Made by a program: the position numbers and the translations under genes
Notes under the pieces: model-generated
What the model was told of the DNA's origin: nothing
The model's database searches: none
Seen by the model: only the letters and a program-made list of their open reading frames with translations
Assembly: GCA_030593145.1 (NCBI GenBank)
Contig: JAUVHU010000025.1
Coordinates: 1-32,366 of the forward strand
Source: Desulfobacteraceae bacterium
Lineage (GTDB): Bacteria > Desulfobacterota > Desulfobacteria > Desulfobacterales > ETH-SRB1
DNA length: 32,366 bases
Direction: 5' to 3'
Shown: piece by piece, positions 30,819-32,366 of the stretch
How positions within the stretch are numbered: position 1 is the stretch's first letter
How the letters are laid out: each line of letters opens with the position of its first letter

Positions 30819-32085
30819 CAATGGGTATGTATTTTGTTTTTGTTGGTCCAATGTAAACTTGACGGGGCCGGCTGAGCCTCCATTTGGGATCATCCGCGCT
30901 TTCTTTCCATTGCGCGATCCATCCGGGAAGCCTGCCGATGGCGAACATGACTGTAAACATATTTGTAGGTATTCTCATTGCGCGCAGTAAAATGCCGCTG
31001 TAAAAATCGACATTCGGATAAAGATTATGGTCGATAAAATAATTGTCATTTAAAGCGATCTCTTCCAGTTCCTTTGCGATGTTAAGTAACGGATCGTTTG
31101 TTTTGAGCTTTTTTAAAACCTTAGCGCAGGTTTTTTTCATAATTTTAGCTCTGGGATCATAAGTTTTGTAAACTCTGTGCCCAAAACCCATCAATCTGAA
31201 AGAATCATTTTTATCTTTAGCTCTTTTAATGACACTGTTGATATTGCCGCCGTTTTTTGCAATATCGGACAGCATTTCAATAACAGCCTGATTCGCGCCT
31301 CCATGCAGAGGTCCCCAGAGAGCTGCTATTCCAGCGGAAATCGCTGCATAAAGATTAACCCTTCCGCTTCCAACAACCCTTACTGCTGATGTGGAACAGT
31401 TTTGTTCATGATCAGCATGAAGAATCCAGAAAACATTTAATGCTTTTGCCAGCTCTTTGTCTATACGATAAGGTTTTACCGGACTGTCAAACATCATGTT
31501 TAGAAAGTTCGCGCAATAAGACAGATCCGGGCGGGGGTATATAACTTTATGCCCTCTGGATATTTTATATGACATGGCTGCCAGAGTTCTCATTTTTGAG
31601 AGAAGACGTGTGACCGTTTTGTTAATTTCTTCTACGGTTTCAAGCCCCGGATAAAAACTTCTTAACGCATTTACCATTGAAGATAAAATGCCCATTGGAT
31701 GAGAAGCCCTTGGAAAGTTCTGATAAAAAATCTGCATATCTTCATGTACAAGTGAATTGTCGTTCAACAAAACTGAGAACTGGTTGAGCTCCTTTCTGGT
31801 CGGCAAAACACCGTTTATCAGAAGATATGCCGTTTCAGTAAAGGTGGAATGCCTGGCAAGCTCCTCAACCGGTATGCCGCGATAACGAAGGATTCCCTTT
31901 TCACCGCTCATGAATGTTATGGTGCTTATGCAGCTACCGGTATTGTCAAATCCCGGATCAAGCGTGATTAATCCGGTTTTTTGGCGCAGTGTGGATATAT
32001 CGATAGCTTTTTCCCCTTCGGAACCTGTAATCACAGGGAATTCATATGTTTTTTTGTTAAATGTAATTTTTACAAAGTTATCCAT
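30808..32085 (-). CDS. gltA: Citrate synthase
   Basis: 425 residues. Condenses oxaloacetate and acetyl-CoA. Catalytic residues by alignment with the E. coli enzyme: H226 (LHADHEQNCSTS), H261 (GPLHGGANQAV), H303 (MGFGHRVYK) and D360 (YPNVDFYSG). Length and the N-terminal domain (YEFPVITGSEG...) match the large Gram-negative type (about 427 residues, NADH-sensitive hexamer in E. coli). This is si-citrate synthase; it is not related to the Re-type seen in some anaerobes. First gene of a minus-strand group with the HD hydrolase. Only a weak TGGGA ribosome binding site precedes it. Confidence 0.95.
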   Translation of the reverse strand: MDNFVKITFNKKTYEFPVITGSEGEKAIDISTLRQKTGLITLDPGFDNTGSCISTITFMSGEKGILRYRGIPVEELARHSTFTETAYLLINGVLPTRKELNQFSVLLNDNSLVHEDMQIFYQNFPRASHPMGILSSMVNALRSFYPGLETVEEINKTVTRLLSKMRTLAAMSYKISRGHKVIYPRPDLSYCANFLNMMFDSPVKPYRIDKELAKALNVFWILHADHEQNCSTSAVRVVGSGRVNLYAAISAGIAALWGPLHGGANQAVIEMLSDIAKNGGNINSVIKRAKDKNDSFRLMGFGHRVYKTYDPRAKIMKKTCAKVLKKLKTNDPLLNIAKELEEIALNDNYFIDHNLYPNVDFYSGILLRAMRIPTNMFTVMFAIGRLPGWIAQWKESADDPKWRLSRPRQVYIGPTKTKYIPIDER

Positions 32086-32159
32086 TTTTTATCCCATTCG
32101 AGCTAATTTCAAAACGTCCCCTTTTGCCCAATATCTGCGTCAGGCTCAAATTTTGCACG

Positions 32160-32205
32160 GAGTGACACGAAGTGAAGCGTCAGTGCTAACCTTTAGCGCT
32201 ATCCT
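32160..32205. repeat. Family I repeat upstream of gltA
   Basis: GGAGTGACACGAAGTGAAGCG followed by CAGTGCTAACCTTTAGCGCTATCC matches the block at 17530-17597 (AGTGACACGAAGTGC ... AGCGCTAACCGTTAGCGCT). A third partial copy lies in inverted form near 30141-30171. The remainder of 32086-32366 is AT-rich with a CAAAAT-TGAAC-ATTTTG palindrome (32273-32289) and no gene. Confidence 0.55.
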
Positions 32206-32366
32206 CGAAATACTCAATGTATTCCTGTGGTTAAACCTGATTTAAAATTTGGTCGTCTTCCTTGATCTTGAACAAAATTGAACATTTTGAAACAGCCTCC
32301 ATATTTTATGAAGTTATTTTGTCTGAACTTTTGACCTCTGATCCTCGATGAATTCAACTTTTTACA

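Noticed and set aside
1-32366. A defence island or other complete undescribed protein system
   Set aside because: All larger genes belong to recognisable housekeeping, transport or metabolic families, and no cluster of unknown genes resembling a defence or conflict system is present. The unusual signal lies in the intergenic repeats.

Overview
The window reads as an ordinary chromosomal segment of an anaerobic, Gram-negative bacterium, most likely a member of the Desulfobacterota (sulfate-reducing or syntrophic 'deltaproteobacteria'). This is an inference from gene content: a NikK/NikM/NikL-type nickel uptake cluster, hydrogenase nickel-insertion genes hypA and hypB, a biotin-dependent methylmalonyl-CoA/pyruvate-type carboxyltransferase, an outer-membrane porin, and a citrate synthase. 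No tRNA, rRNA, CRISPR array, prophage or insertion sequence with a transposase gene was seen. No gene is cut by either window edge.

Layout. 1-2.8 kb (minus strand): nickel uptake genes nikK-nikM-nikL behind a leader with a terminator-like hairpin. 2.9-9.7 kb (plus): argS, a SPOR-domain protein, gatC, gatA, a 59-residue small protein and mutL. 9.9-12.1 kb (plus): a large TMTC-like membrane protein with tandem TPRs, converging on a porin (minus) across a bidirectional terminator. 14.0-17.2 kb (minus): gatB followed by a TolB-like/FG-GAP periplasmic protein. 17.6-20.7 kb (plus): a DUF2065 protein, the queuosine pair queA and tgt, and a small Nfu-type iron-sulfur protein. 20.8-26.2 kb (plus): an aminotransferase, a decayed methylmalonyl-CoA epimerase remnant, and a three-gene carboxyltransferase operon. 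26.2-27.7 kb: hypA and hypB. 27.9-29.1 kb: a MEMO-like AmrB protein and a holin-superfamily membrane protein. 29.1-32.1 kb (minus): an SBF-like transporter, an HD-domain hydrolase and citrate synthase.

Genes that work together: GatC, GatA and GatB form the tRNA-dependent amidotransferase but are encoded about 8.5 kb apart on opposite strands. QueA and Tgt act in queuosine modification of tRNA. The carboxyltransferase and the biotinylated 5S-like protein probably make one propionate-pathway enzyme. The nickel importer genes would feed the HypA/HypB hydrogenase-maturation step.

The most unusual property is not a gene but the spacers. Nearly every intergenic gap holds members of several short palindromic repeat families (called A to I below). 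Some end at a fixed short distance from the next start codon, some share a loop core although their stems differ, one GC-rich module is nested inside another family's loop, and one family is translated inside MutL. A 288-bp MITE-like element with terminal inverted repeats and a possible 5-bp target duplication separates hypA from hypB, and a diverged partial copy lies just beyond nikL. Repeat-derived sequence also makes false N-terminal extensions of argS and gatB, so those starts were moved inward.
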